Below are positions 35,241 to 43,709 of a stretch of DNA of 64,000 bases, piece after piece. The notes beneath the pieces are model-generated. The model worked only from the letters and a program-made list of their open reading frames with translations, ran no database searches and had not been told where the DNA came from. The stretch is from assembly GCF_027923545.1 (NCBI RefSeq), contig NZ_BROH01000001.1, forward strand, positions 558,001 to 622,000, read 5' to 3'. A program made the position numbers and the translations under genes. How positions within the stretch are numbered: the first letter of the stretch is position 1; each line of letters begins with the position of its first letter. Source of the stretch: Sinisalibacter aestuarii (GTDB lineage: Bacteria > Pseudomonadota > Alphaproteobacteria > Rhodobacterales > Rhodobacteraceae).

Positions 35241-36338
35241 TCAGAGCGGATCGGTGCGGTAGAGCGTGACTTTCAGCCCGCCATGGGCAATCGGCGGTCC
35301 GGGCGGCAGGAAGGGAAGGCCGGTGGCCTTCGCCAGCCCGCCATCATTGGTGACGAGCCCGACGCGCCAACCGGCGAAGCGTTCGCGCAAGACGGTGCCG
35401 AGCGCGCCGTGCAGCCCGAACAGCAGCTTGCGGTCGCCGATCCGCCCGCCATAGGGCGGGTTGATGAAGACAAGGCCGGGCGGGTCGTCGGGCCGCGCCA
35501 CCTCGCTCACCGGCGCGCGGGTGAACCGGGTGAGCGCGCCCACCCCGGCGCGTTCGGCGTTTTCGGTCGCGCCCCTGACCGCGCCCGCATCCCGGTCGGA
35601 GCCGTAGAAGCGCAGCGCGGTGTCGCGGCGCGGCACGTCTTTCATCGCGGCGAAGGCCGCGGCGTCGAAGCCTGCAAGATGTTCGAAGGCAAATCCCCGG
35701 TCGCGCCCGGGCAGCAGCCCGGCGGCGATTTCGGCGGCCTCGATGGGAAAGGTGCCCGAGCCGCACATCGGGTCGAGCACCGGCTCGGCGCCCGTGTAGC
35801 CGCAGGCGCGCAGCATGAGCGAGGCGAGGGTTTCGCGCATCGGCGCCTTGCCGGTGAAGAGCTTGTGGCCGCGCTTGTGCAGGCTCTCGCCGGAAGTGTC
35901 GACGCTGAGCGTGACGAGGTTGTCGTCGATCCGTGCCTTGATCTGCACCGGGGCATCGGCGGCGATGGGCGCGCCCAGTTCCTCGCCGATTGCCCGTTCG
36001 ATCCGCTGGGTCGCGGCTCCGGCATGGTAGATCTTCGACCGTTTCGTGCTCGCCTCGACCCGCACCGGCACATCGGGGCGCAGCACCGAGGCCCAGTCGA
36101 ATTTGCGCGCCCGCTTGTCGAGCTGGGCGAGGTGGAAGGCGCGGAATGTGCCGATCCGGGCCAGTACGCGGGTGGCGCCGCGCAAGCTGAGATTGGCGCG
36201 CCAGACATCTGGCCAGCCCCCCTCCAGCGTCACCCCGCCCGGCAGCGTGCCGGTTACGGTAAAGCCCGCCGCGCGCGCCTCATCGGCGAGCACGGTTTCC
36301 AGCCCCGGGGGCGCGACGAGGAAAATCTCGAAAGCCAT
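35241..36338 (-). CDS. THUMP-domain class I rRNA methyltransferase, RlmL-type
   Basis: The product is 365 residues. An N-terminal THUMP region (about residues 45-155) is followed by a Rossmann methyltransferase. The SAM-binding motif DPMCGSGTFPIEAAE starts near residue 191, and the catalytic motif NPPYGGR is near residue 291, characteristic of N2-guanine RNA methylation. This matches the N-terminal half of enteric RlmL, which makes m2G2445 in 23S rRNA, or related Trm14-like enzymes. The fused RlmK half is absent. It is 27 bp upstream of the sugar-isomerase-like gene on the same strand, so the two may be co-transcribed. Confidence 0.85.
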   Translation of the reverse strand: MAFEIFLVAPPGLETVLADEARAAGFTVTGTLPGGVTLEGGWPDVWRANLSLRGATRVLARIGTFRAFHLAQLDKRARKFDWASVLRPDVPVRVEASTKRSKIYHAGAATQRIERAIGEELGAPIAADAPVQIKARIDDNLVTLSVDTSGESLHKRGHKLFTGKAPMRETLASLMLRACGYTGAEPVLDPMCGSGTFPIEAAEIAAGLLPGRDRGFAFEHLAGFDAAAFAAMKDVPRRDTALRFYGSDRDAGAVRGATENAERAGVGALTRFTRAPVSEVARPDDPPGLVFINPPYGGRIGDRKLLFGLHGALGTVLRERFAGWRVGLVTNDGGLAKATGLPFLPPGPPIAHGGLKVTLYRTDPL

Positions 36339-36370
36339 GCGCGCGGTCTAGCTGGAATTGCCGGCGCGGG

Positions 36371-36814
36371 CTAGCCGATGATGCGGGCGAAGAGGCCCTT
36401 CTTTTCCGGCTCGTCCGGCAGGAGTGGCAAGGCGTCCGGCGCGATCCGGCTGAAGATCCAGCGCGGCATCACCCGTTCGCCCGATCCGCCGCAGACGCCG
36501 CCCATCTTCCATGGGTCGAAAACCTTGACGAAGCCGGGATTGGCCAGGTCGTCGGCAAAGACCGCGCCGCAATAGGAGCGCATCCGGCGCACCTGGTCGA
36601 CGCAGGCATGCGCTTCGGCCAGCACCTCTGCCAGATCTGTTTCCGGCCCCGCTGGCGCCTCGCCCGAGGGGTCGAACACATACCAGTCGCCGCCGCTCGC
36701 GGCGAAGACCTGCCAGAACCTGTCGAAGCCGTCCCATGTGGGGATGCCCGCGAACCTGCCGTTATAGGCATGCCAGAACGGGGTATCGGGCAGGGGGCCG
36801 TTGGTATCGCGCAT
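36371..36814 (-). CDS. Hypothetical protein, 147 residues
   Basis: I do not recognise the family. The product is soluble and rich in Trp, Phe and Gly. It opens LPDTPFWHAYNGRFAGIPTWDGFDRFW and has the stretches GGDWYVFDPSGEAP and NPGFVKVFDPWKMGGVCGG; Cys residues occur at about positions 71, 83 and 108. There is no signal peptide or membrane span. It is divergent from the iron/heme operon, with the palindromic promoter region (36888-36909) in between, so it could share iron regulation. It lies 32 bp upstream of the RNA methyltransferase gene. Confidence 0.7.
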   Translation of the reverse strand: MRDTNGPLPDTPFWHAYNGRFAGIPTWDGFDRFWQVFAASGGDWYVFDPSGEAPAGPETDLAEVLAEAHACVDQVRRMRSYCGAVFADDLANPGFVKVFDPWKMGGVCGGSGERVMPRWIFSRIAPDALPLLPDEPEKKGLFARIIG

Positions 36815-36887
36815 TCGGGAACCTCCGGGGAGCAGATTGCCGGGGTGGGGGCGGTGCGGTCAAGCGGGCAATAAGCCCGACTAAAAA

Positions 36888-36909
36888 ACTCGGATTGACA
36901 AGTCCGAGT
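36888..36909. promoter_or_regulatory. Palindromic promoter/operator of the iron-heme operon
   Basis: Perfect 7-bp arms ACTCGGA and TCCGAGT flank an 8-base centre that contains a consensus -35 TTGACA (36895-36900). A repressor bound here would cover the promoter. It lies in the only sizeable gap (174 bp) before the hemP-imelysin operon. Rhodobacterales iron genes are known to be controlled by regulators such as Irr, RirA or IscR-type proteins, but I cannot assign this site to one of them. The -10 is not obvious (TATCAG at 36915-36920 is too close). Confidence 0.5.
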
Positions 36910-36988
36910 GTTTCTATCAGAAAAGGTGGCGCCGAGCCACCCCGATCTGATTGTGGGAAGCCAGAGCCCGACCGAAGGAAGAGCCCTG

Positions 36989-37144
36989 ATGCCGAACAAC
37001 GACCAGACCAAAGAGGCACCCGAGTTGTGCCCGGATGCAACCCGGCGGGAAATCCTGACGATCCTGTCCGAATCCGGCCTGACGCCGGGGCAGGGCATCG
37101 AGGGGATGATCGACCGTTTTATCCGTGGGGGGGCCGCGAGATGA
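36989..37144 (+). CDS. Hypothetical 51-residue protein, first gene of iron-heme operon
   Basis: Small acidic-to-neutral protein (MPNNDQTKEAPELCPDATRR...) with no signal peptide, no membrane span and a single Cys. The second half, TILSESGLTPGQGIEGMIDRF, looks helical. A GAAGGAAG ribosome-binding site lies seven bases before the ATG, and the stop overlaps hemP (ATGA), which supports translation. I do not recognise it. Its place in front of hemP suggests a small regulator or partner in heme or iron handling, but that is inference only. The frame can be extended upstream into the palindromic promoter, which I consider unlikely. Confidence 0.6.
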   Translation: MPNNDQTKEAPELCPDATRREILTILSESGLTPGQGIEGMIDRFIRGGAAR

Positions 37145-37290
37145 CCCCCGAAATGAACGAGGCTGCAGCCGTGCCCGAATATCGCGCGGAAGATCTGACC
37201 AAGGGCGCAGGCGAGGCCCGCATCACGCTGGGCAGCCAGGTTTACACCTTGCGCATCACCCGCGCCGGCAAGCTCATCCTGACCAAGTGA
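37141..37290 (+). CDS. hemP: Hemin uptake protein HemP/HmuP family
   Basis: The product is 49 residues. The C-terminal half LGSQVYTLRITRAGKLILTK is the hallmark of the HemP/HmuP family, in which the ending LRITRxGKLILTK is nearly invariant. HmuP of Bradyrhizobium is a co-activator needed for expression of heme-uptake genes; in other bacteria the protein is linked with heme-receptor operons. No heme receptor or heme ABC transporter is encoded in this window, and hemP instead leads an imelysin/ferritin operon. It overlaps the preceding 51-residue gene by four bases. The imelysin gene starts 34 bp downstream. Confidence 0.88.
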   Translation: MTPEMNEAAAVPEYRAEDLTKGAGEARITLGSQVYTLRITRAGKLILTK

Positions 37291-37324
37291 CCCAACGATC
37301 CAAAGTGACCCGAAAGGACCTGAC

Positions 37325-38587
37325 ATGAATTTCAAGACTCTCGCCACGAGCGCGCTGGCTCTCTCGCTGGCCACCGGCGTGGCCCGAGCCGAAACCGGCG
37401 CCGCCGATGTGATCGGCACCTATGCCGATATCGCGGCCGCGGCCTATGGCGACAGCCTGAGCACCGCGCAGGCCCTGTCGGATGCGGTGGATGCACTGAT
37501 CGCCTCGCCGTCGGAGGCCACGCTGGAGGCCGCGAAGGCGGCTTGGAAAGCGTCGCGCGTGCCTTATCAGCAGACCGAGGTTTACCGCTTCGGCAACGCC
37601 ATTGTCGACGATTGGGAGGGCAAGGTGAATGCCTGGCCGCTCGATGAGGGCCTGATCGACTATGTCGATGACAGCTACATCGTTTCGGACGAAAACGAAT
37701 ATGCCGATCTCAACATCATCGCCAATCCGCAGGTGAGCATTGCCGGGGCCGATGTGGATGCCGGCACGATCACGCCCGAACTGATCGGCGAGGTGTTGAA
37801 CGAGGCTGACGGGATCGAGACCAATGTGGCGCGGGGCTATCACGCGATCGAGTTTCTGCTCTGGGGGCAAGATCTCAACGGCACCGATCCCGGCGCGGGC
37901 GCCCGCCCCTATACCGATTTCGTCACCGGCGACGGTTGCACGGGCGGCAATTGCGACCGGCGCGTCGCCTATCTGCGCGCGGCAACCGATCTTCTGGTTG
38001 CCGATCTGCAAGAGATGGCCGCGAATTGGGATGAGGGCGGCGCGGCGCGAGCCGAGGTGGAATCGGACCCCGACGGGCTCCTGCGCATTCTGACCGGGAT
38101 GGGCAGCCTCTCCTATGGCGAACAGGCGGGCGAGCGGATGCGGCTCGGCCTGATGCTGAACGACCCGGAAGAGGAGCACGATTGCTTCTCGGACAACACC
38201 CACTGGTCGCATTACTACGATGGGCTGGGGATTCAGAACGTCTATCTCGGCCACTACACCCGTGTTGACGGAACATTGGTCGAAGGCCCGGCTTTGGCCT
38301 CGCTGGTGGCGGATATCGACCCGGAACTCGATGCCGAGATGCGGGCCAGGCTGACGACCACCATGGAAGCGCTGCAGGCGCTGGCCGACGCGGCGGAAGG
38401 CGGCTTTGCCTATGACCAGATGCTCGCGCCCGGCAATGCCGAGGGTGAGGCGCTGATCATGGGCGGCGTGAACGGGCTGATCGACCAGACCAAGTCCATC
38501 GAGCGCGTGGTTACCGCGCTTGGCCTCGCCGGGATCGAGGTCGAGGGCTCCGACAGCCTCGATAACCCGTCGGCGGTGTTCCAGTAA
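37325..38587 (+). CDS. Imelysin family periplasmic iron-regulated protein (IrpA-like)
   Basis: The product is 420 residues with a Sec signal peptide (LATSALALSLATGVARA, cleavage near residue 22). It belongs to the imelysin (peptidase M75) family and has its signature GxHxxE as GYHAIEFLLWGQD, with His173 and Glu176. Such proteins are iron-induced and thought to bind iron or iron complexes in the periplasm; true peptidase activity is doubtful. A short segment near residues 205-220 (GDGCTGGNCDRR) contains two Cys. An AAAGGA ribosome-binding site precedes the ATG. It is the first large gene of the operon with bfd, bfr, DUF1111, a second imelysin and DUF1513. Confidence 0.9.
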   Translation: MNFKTLATSALALSLATGVARAETGAADVIGTYADIAAAAYGDSLSTAQALSDAVDALIASPSEATLEAAKAAWKASRVPYQQTEVYRFGNAIVDDWEGKVNAWPLDEGLIDYVDDSYIVSDENEYADLNIIANPQVSIAGADVDAGTITPELIGEVLNEADGIETNVARGYHAIEFLLWGQDLNGTDPGAGARPYTDFVTGDGCTGGNCDRRVAYLRAATDLLVADLQEMAANWDEGGAARAEVESDPDGLLRILTGMGSLSYGEQAGERMRLGLMLNDPEEEHDCFSDNTHWSHYYDGLGIQNVYLGHYTRVDGTLVEGPALASLVADIDPELDAEMRARLTTTMEALQALADAAEGGFAYDQMLAPGNAEGEALIMGGVNGLIDQTKSIERVVTALGLAGIEVEGSDSLDNPSAVFQ

Positions 38588-38600
38588 GGGGTGCGGGGGA

Positions 38601-38861
38601 ATGATCGTCTGCCACTGTCAGAACATCACCGATCGCGACATTCACGCCGCGATCGACTGGATGCGCGCGGCGGATGCGGGGGCGTTCATCACCCCCGGCA
38701 AGATCTATCATGCACTCGGCAAATCGGCGGATTGTGGCGGGTGCATGCCATTGTTCTTGGCGACCATGCGCCAGAATGACAACCTCGGGGTGCCCGACGC
38801 GCTGCGCGGGCTGACATCGGGGAGCGACACACACAGGGAGACACAGGATGCGCGGAGATGA
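38601..38861 (+). CDS. bfd: Bacterioferritin-associated ferredoxin Bfd-like protein
   Basis: The product is 86 residues. The [2Fe-2S] ligands are Cys4 and Cys6 (CHC) plus Cys45 and Cys48 (CGGC), the CxC...CxxC pattern of the Bfd fold. Bfd donates electrons through bacterioferritin heme to reduce and release stored iron. Its direct link to bfr, with a 14-base overlap, supports that partnership here. The C-terminal extension (after about residue 65) is polar and partly encoded in the overlap with bfr. The ATG at 38601 has a GGGGGA stretch upstream; further upstream in-frame sequence belongs to imelysin. Confidence 0.9.
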   Translation: MIVCHCQNITDRDIHAAIDWMRAADAGAFITPGKIYHALGKSADCGGCMPLFLATMRQNDNLGVPDALRGLTSGSDTHRETQDARR

Positions 38862-39333
38862 AAAGGTCATCGACTATCTCAACCGGGCGCTTCGGGCCGA
38901 GTTGACGGCGGTGAGCCAATACTGGCTGCATTTTCGACTGCAGGAGGATTGGGGCCTGGTCGGCATGGCGAAGAAGAGCCGCGAGGAAAGCATCGAAGAG
39001 ATGCACCACGCCGACAAGCTGATCGCCCGCATCCTGTTTCTGGGTGGTCACCCGAACCTGCAAAAGCTCGATCCGCTGAGGATCGGCCAGACCCCGAAGG
39101 AAACGCTGGAATGCGATCTGGCGGGCGAGGAAGAGGCGATCAAGCTCTACAGCGAGGCGCGCCGGCATTGTCAGGACGTTGGTGACTACGTCAGCATGAA
39201 AATCTTCGAGGAGCTGCTCGTTGACGAAGAGGGGCACACCGATTTCCTGGAAACCCAGCTCGACCTCATGTCGCGGATCGGAGAGGAGCGCTATGCGCAG
39301 CTCAATGCCGCGCCGATGGACGAAAGCGAATAA
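38848..39333 (+). CDS. bfr: Bacterioferritin
   Basis: Bfr, 161 residues, forms a 24-subunit heme-containing iron-storage shell. All ferroxidase residues are in place: Glu18, Glu51, His54, Glu94, Glu127 and His130. The heme ligand Met52 is also present (EEMHHADK), so this is a heme-binding, catalytically competent form. Length matches the family. It starts inside the end of bfd, and its last 41 bases overlap the start of the di-heme oxidoreductase gene. This makes the three genes likely to be translated together and gives storage (Bfr) and release (Bfd) in one unit. Confidence 0.97.
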   Translation: MRGDEKVIDYLNRALRAELTAVSQYWLHFRLQEDWGLVGMAKKSREESIEEMHHADKLIARILFLGGHPNLQKLDPLRIGQTPKETLECDLAGEEEAIKLYSEARRHCQDVGDYVSMKIFEELLVDEEGHTDFLETQLDLMSRIGEERYAQLNAAPMDESE

Positions 39334-40831
39334 CGCACTCGTTCTCGCCCTGATCGTGGCCGGGCGGGCTGCGCTCGCCACCGATGGTCCGGCCCCGGCC
39401 GATACGCCGCGCCCCGCCGACGAGGCCGCGCGCGTGGCCGCCGTGACTGCACCCGCCACCTCGTTCGACGCTGCCGAGGCCTATGAGGTCAATGCCGGCG
39501 GCGCGGGCACTTACGTGGCGCCTCGCCCTGAAACGGCGTTCATGCATCCCCCGGCCAATATCACGGCGGCGGGCGATCTCGATTTCATTTCCGGGCAGGC
39601 GCTGTTCGAGAAGATCTGGGTCGCCGCGCCGACGGCCACCCAGGCCTCAGATGGACTCGGGCCGCATTACAATGCGCGGGCCTGCGTGCTCTGCCACGTG
39701 AATAACGGGCGGGGCCATCCGCCAGCCGGGCCGGACGACAGGTCGAACGCGCTGGTGATGCATATCGCCGTGCCGGGACCGGCGCCGGACGAGATGGCGG
39801 CGGTCGAGGGCTGGCTGGCGAACCTGCCCGACCCGATCTATGGCCGTCAGGTCCAGACCTTCGCCACAATCGGTCTCGACGCCGAGGCGCGGCTGCGGGT
39901 GACCTGGGAGGAGGCAGCGGCGACGCTGGGAGATGGCAGCGTCGTTTCCCTGCGCCGCCCGACCTACAGCCTCGACGATCTCGCGCAGGGACCGCTTGCG
40001 GCGGAGACCATGCGCTCGCCGCGTGTGGCGCCGCAGATGATCGGGCTGGGGCTGCTCGAAGCGATCCCGGCCGATGAGATCCTTGCACGCGAAGACCCGG
40101 ATGACCGCGATGGCGACGGGATATCGGGCCGGGCGAACATCGTCTGGTCGGACGAATACGCGCAGCCCATGCTGGGCCGCTTCGGCTGGAAGGCGGGCCA
40201 TGCCACGGTGCGCCACCAATCGGCCACGGCCTTCGCCAACGATATCGGCATTTCCACGCCCGTCCACCCGGCGGGCTGGGGCGATTGCACCGGGGCGCAG
40301 GCGGCCTGCCGCGCCGCGCCCCATGGCGATGGAGATGCGCGGGTGTTCGAGGCCGATGCCGAAACCCTCGACCTCACCACCTTCTACGCCGCCAACCTCG
40401 CCGTGCCCGCCCGCCGCGACGTGAACGACGCGCAGGTGCTCGCCGGCAAGCGGCTGTTCTATGACAGCGGCTGCATCGCCTGCCATACGCCCAAACATGT
40501 CACCGCCCGGATCGCGGACCGGCCCGAAAGCAGCTTCCAGCTGATCTGGCCCTATACCGATCTGTTGCTGCACGATATGGGCCCCGGTCTTGCGGATGGC
40601 TACAGCGAAGGGCTGGCGAACGGGCGCGAATACCGCACCCCGCCGCTCTGGGGGATCGGGTTGACACGCGCCGTCTCCGGCGAAACAAGCTTCCTCCATG
40701 ACGGGCGGGCGCGCACGCTGCTGGAGGCGATCCTCTGGCACGGGGGCGAGGCGCAGGCCGCCCGTGACAGAGTGGCCGCGATGGCCGCAGCCGACCGCGA
40801 CGCCCTGATCCGCTTTCTGGAGAGCCTGTGA
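39293..40831 (+). CDS. Di-heme c-type cytochrome, DUF1111 family oxidoreductase
   Basis: The product is 512 residues. An N-terminal signal segment ([16 protein letters not shown]) directs it to the periplasm. Two c-type heme motifs are present: CVLCH at 131-135 and CIACH at 394-398. The family is annotated as putative thiol oxidoreductase or di-heme oxidoreductase (DUF1111) and is often found beside imelysin genes; its substrate is unknown. I chose the ATG at 39293 because of the GAGAGGAG ribosome-binding site and the signal peptide, although this puts the first 41 bases inside bfr. Its stop overlaps the second imelysin start. A role in periplasmic iron redox chemistry is inference. Confidence 0.85.
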   Translation: MRSSMPRRWTKANNALVLALIVAGRAALATDGPAPADTPRPADEAARVAAVTAPATSFDAAEAYEVNAGGAGTYVAPRPETAFMHPPANITAAGDLDFISGQALFEKIWVAAPTATQASDGLGPHYNARACVLCHVNNGRGHPPAGPDDRSNALVMHIAVPGPAPDEMAAVEGWLANLPDPIYGRQVQTFATIGLDAEARLRVTWEEAAATLGDGSVVSLRRPTYSLDDLAQGPLAAETMRSPRVAPQMIGLGLLEAIPADEILAREDPDDRDGDGISGRANIVWSDEYAQPMLGRFGWKAGHATVRHQSATAFANDIGISTPVHPAGWGDCTGAQAACRAAPHGDGDARVFEADAETLDLTTFYAANLAVPARRDVNDAQVLAGKRLFYDSGCIACHTPKHVTARIADRPESSFQLIWPYTDLLLHDMGPGLADGYSEGLANGREYRTPPLWGIGLTRAVSGETSFLHDGRARTLLEAILWHGGEAQAARDRVAAMAAADRDALIRFLESL

Positions 40832-41811
40832 TGCGCCATTTCCTAGCCGCCGCCCTTCTCGCCGCCAGCCCCGCGCTGGGCGGCGTGACCGAAGCGTTGG
40901 ACGCGCATATCCTGCCGGGCTATGCCGGCTTTGCCGAGGCCAGCGCCGCGCTGGCGGAGGCCGCCGGGGCCGATTGCACCGCCCCCGCCCTCGCCGCGCC
41001 CTACCATGCCGCCTTCGACGCCTGGATGCGCGTCGGCGATATCCGGATGGGGCCATCCGAGCACGGGGCGCTGGCGATCGTGTTCTGGCCCGATGCGCGC
41101 GGCTTCACGCAGAAAACGCTGCAGCGCCTGATCGCCGCGCAGGACCCGGTGATCGACGATCCTGCCGCCTTTGCCGACGTGTCGATTGCCGGGCGCGGGC
41201 TCTTCGCCCTCGACATGCTGCTGTTTGACACGGCCTTTTCCGGTTACGCGCCGCAGAGCTATGCCTGCCGCCTCGCCCAACGGCTGACCGCCGATCTGGC
41301 GGCGCAGGCGGCGGCGCTGGATGCCGAATGGGCCGATAGCTTTGCCGCCGTGCTGCGCAGCGCCGGCGCGCCGGATAACGCGACCTATCTGAGCGAACAG
41401 GAAGCGGTGCGCGCGCTCTACACGCAGATCCTGTCATCGCTCGAATTCACCCGCGACAGCCGCCTGGGCAACCCGCTCGGCACGTTCGAGCGGCCGCGCC
41501 CGGCACGGGCCGAGGCGCGCCGCTCCGGCCGCAGCCTGCGCAACGCGGTCGCGGCCACCGACGCGGCGGTGGAATTTGCCGAGGCGCTGGCCGATTGGGA
41601 ACTGCCTGCGACGCGGGCCGCGCTCGATCTGGTGCACGAGGCGGCCGACAAGATCGGCGATCCGGCCTTTGCCGATATCGACGACCTCGGAGAACGCTTC
41701 AAGGTCGAGGTTCTGCAGCAGAAGATCCAGGGCGTCGAGACCGCCATCGAGGAAGAGATCGGCCTCGTGCTCGGGCTTCAGCCGGGCTTCAATTCGCAGG
41801 ACGGAGACTGA
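40831..41811 (+). CDS. Second imelysin-like periplasmic protein, lacking the GxHxxE motif
   Basis: The product is 326 residues with a signal peptide (FLAAALLAASPALG). It is imelysin-like: helical, with the block FDAWMRVGDIRMGPSE and a later LEFTRDSRLGNPLG. At the place of GxHxxE it has GLFALD (residues 123-128), so His and Glu are replaced by Phe and Asp. It may therefore bind metal differently or play a structural part. The start is ATG 40831 (TGATG overlap with the previous stop); a GTG at 40828 is equally possible. It sits between DUF1111 and DUF1513, an arrangement I know from other alphaproteobacteria and gammaproteobacteria. Confidence 0.82.
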   Translation: MRHFLAAALLAASPALGGVTEALDAHILPGYAGFAEASAALAEAAGADCTAPALAAPYHAAFDAWMRVGDIRMGPSEHGALAIVFWPDARGFTQKTLQRLIAAQDPVIDDPAAFADVSIAGRGLFALDMLLFDTAFSGYAPQSYACRLAQRLTADLAAQAAALDAEWADSFAAVLRSAGAPDNATYLSEQEAVRALYTQILSSLEFTRDSRLGNPLGTFERPRPARAEARRSGRSLRNAVAATDAAVEFAEALADWELPATRAALDLVHEAADKIGDPAFADIDDLGERFKVEVLQQKIQGVETAIEEEIGLVLGLQPGFNSQDGD

Positions 41812-41812
41812 C

Positions 41813-42886
41813 ATGACCACCCGCCGCGCCTTTCTCGCCAGCCTTGCCGCCGCGACGGCCACGCCCCGCCTGGGCTGGGCCGCGGTGGGCAACCCTTCCT
41901 ATATCGCGGCGGCGAAGCGGCCAGACGGCAGCTATGTGCTTGCCGGGTTCGATACAAAGGGCGCCGGGCTGTTCCGCCTGCCGCTGCCGGCGCGCGGCCA
42001 TGCCGGCGCCGCCCATCCGCAGCGGGCCGAGGCCATCGCCTTCGCGCGCCGTCCCGGCTACTACGCGGTGGTGATCGACGCGGTCTCGGGCAAGGCGCTG
42101 CATGAGCTGACGCCGCCGGACGGGCGGCAGTTCAACGGCCACGGCTTCTATATCGACGGCGGCGCCACGCTGCTGACCGTCGAGCAACTGGCGCAGGGCA
42201 GCGATGGGCTGATCGGCGTGTGGGATGTGGCTTCGGGCTATACGCGGATCGGCGAATTCGCCACGCACGGGATCGGCCCGCATGATGTGCGGTTGATGCC
42301 TGACGGGCAGACGCTGGTGGTCGCCAATGGCGGTATTCAGACCGACGCCAGCGACCGCACCAAGCTCAATATTCCCGACATGCGGCCGAGCCTCGTCTAC
42401 CTCTCGCTCGCGGGCGATCTGCTGGAAGAGGTGCGGCTGGACGACGAGTTGCACCAGAACTCGATCCGCCACCTCGCCTTGCGTGAGGATGGGCTGGTCG
42501 GCTTCGCGATGCAATGGGAGGGCGAGCCCGGCATGGCCTGGCCGCTTCTCGGCCTGCACCGGCGCGGCGCGGCCCCGGTGCTCGCCGAAGCGCCGTTGCC
42601 GGACGAGCTGGCGATGAAGGGCTATGCGGGCAGCATCGCCTTTTCCGCCGATGGCAGCGAAGTCGCCATCACCAGCCCGCGCGGCGGGCGGCTCAACCGT
42701 TTCTCGTCTGAGGGCGTCTTCCTGGGGGGGCAACGGCGCGACGATGTTTGCGGGCTGGCCGCGCATCCGGAGGGGCTGGTGGCGTCGGACGGCTTTGGCG
42801 GGCTGATCGTGGTCGGCCCCGATGGCGCGCGTCCGCTCGCGCTGTTTGACGATCTCGCCTGGGACAACCACATCGTCGCGCTCTGA
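41813..42886 (+). CDS. DUF1513 beta-propeller-like protein with Tat signal
   Basis: The product is 357 residues. The N-terminus TTRRAFLASLAAATATPRLG has the twin-arginine pattern followed by a hydrophobic stretch, suggesting Tat export. The rest has repeated beta-propeller-type blades (GHGFYIDGGATLLTV, GIGPHDVRLMPDGQTLVVAN and IAFSADGSEVAITSPRGG). DUF1513 proteins regularly accompany imelysin and DUF1111 genes, and their function is unknown. It follows the second imelysin by one base. It is the last gene of the iron-heme operon; I see no clear terminator after it. Confidence 0.82.
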   Translation: MTTRRAFLASLAAATATPRLGWAAVGNPSYIAAAKRPDGSYVLAGFDTKGAGLFRLPLPARGHAGAAHPQRAEAIAFARRPGYYAVVIDAVSGKALHELTPPDGRQFNGHGFYIDGGATLLTVEQLAQGSDGLIGVWDVASGYTRIGEFATHGIGPHDVRLMPDGQTLVVANGGIQTDASDRTKLNIPDMRPSLVYLSLAGDLLEEVRLDDELHQNSIRHLALREDGLVGFAMQWEGEPGMAWPLLGLHRRGAAPVLAEAPLPDELAMKGYAGSIAFSADGSEVAITSPRGGRLNRFSSEGVFLGGQRRDDVCGLAAHPEGLVASDGFGGLIVVGPDGARPLALFDDLAWDNHIVAL

Positions 42887-43317
42887 CAGGTTGACCTGCG
42901 GCGCTCACGGAGGCTGCCGCCGGGATGCGAGCCGTTGCGCCTGTCCGGTTCGCCGGCCCCGGGCAAACGGTCTGGGCGGGCTGACCGACGTCGCGCCGCG
43001 GCAGCCCTGCCGAACCCTGCGCTTGCGGGTTTGCCGGTTTGGCGGCACCCGTCTCCGGGGCACGTCTTTGGCGCTTGTCCTTACGGCGTAATCGGCCACC
43101 CGGTCGGCTGGCATCTTGTCCCGACCCGAAGACAGGACCATGCTGCCGAGCCTTGGGAGCAGGCCCCAGAACTCTAGAATCCTAGCGCTGTGGTGCGGCC
43201 TGCCCGAAGGTTATTTCATAAATTTCAACGGCTTATATTTTCCCGCTGTTCAGCCTTTGTTAGTGAATCGGGGCGCAGGATGTTTGCCGCAATACCAGGG
43301 ATTCATCACAGCAGGAT
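42887..43317 (+). other. Gene-free spacer before the ArsR-type regulator
   Basis: No gene is supportable in these 431 bp. The first 300 bp are GC-rich, with small inverted motifs around CCGG and no T-tract terminator. Bases 43190-43260 are distinctly AT-richer and include TTATATTTT near 43233, a possible -10 region for the downstream regulator. Confidence 0.5.
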
Positions 43318-43677
43318 ATGGCCATGACCAATGACGAACGTATCGCCGCGGCGTTTACCGCGCTCTCGCATCCCCGCCGGGTTCACCTGTTCCGGCTGCT
43401 CTGCGAACAGCCGGAGCTTGGCCGCAGTTTGCTCAGCCTGCGGCGCGCGACCGGGTATAAAGAGGCGCCCCTCATCCACCATCTGCGGGTGATGGAGCGG
43501 GCCGGGCTGATCTGCCGCAAGCGTACCGGGGCAACGATGCGCCACAGCCTCACGCCGGGGCGACTCGGCGGCGCGATGGAATCGGTCACCGCGCTGAAGA
43601 GAGGTGCCCGGTTGATCGCACGCGCCGCGCCGGAAGATCGCACCGGGGTGGTGGACGCCATCGGCGTCAGCCACTAG
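43318..43677 (+). CDS. ArsR-type winged-helix transcriptional regulator
   Basis: The product is 119 residues with a winged helix-turn-helix. The start is AAFTALSHPRRVHLFRLLCEQP, typical of ArsR-family regulators, and the recognition region is YKEAPLIHHLRVMERAGLI, followed by a basic wing (CRKRTGATMRHSL). No obvious metal-binding Cys pair (such as ELCVC) is present; Cys29 and Cys61 are far apart, so it is probably not a classic arsenic or metal sensor. A second ATG six bases downstream is possible. It lies between the iron-heme operon and dnaX and could regulate either neighbour or distant genes. Confidence 0.8.
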   Translation: MAMTNDERIAAAFTALSHPRRVHLFRLLCEQPELGRSLLSLRRATGYKEAPLIHHLRVMERAGLICRKRTGATMRHSLTPGRLGGAMESVTALKRGARLIARAAPEDRTGVVDAIGVSH

Positions 43678-43709
43678 GTTTGGCCCGTCACCAGCCCGCG
43701 GGGAGCAGC

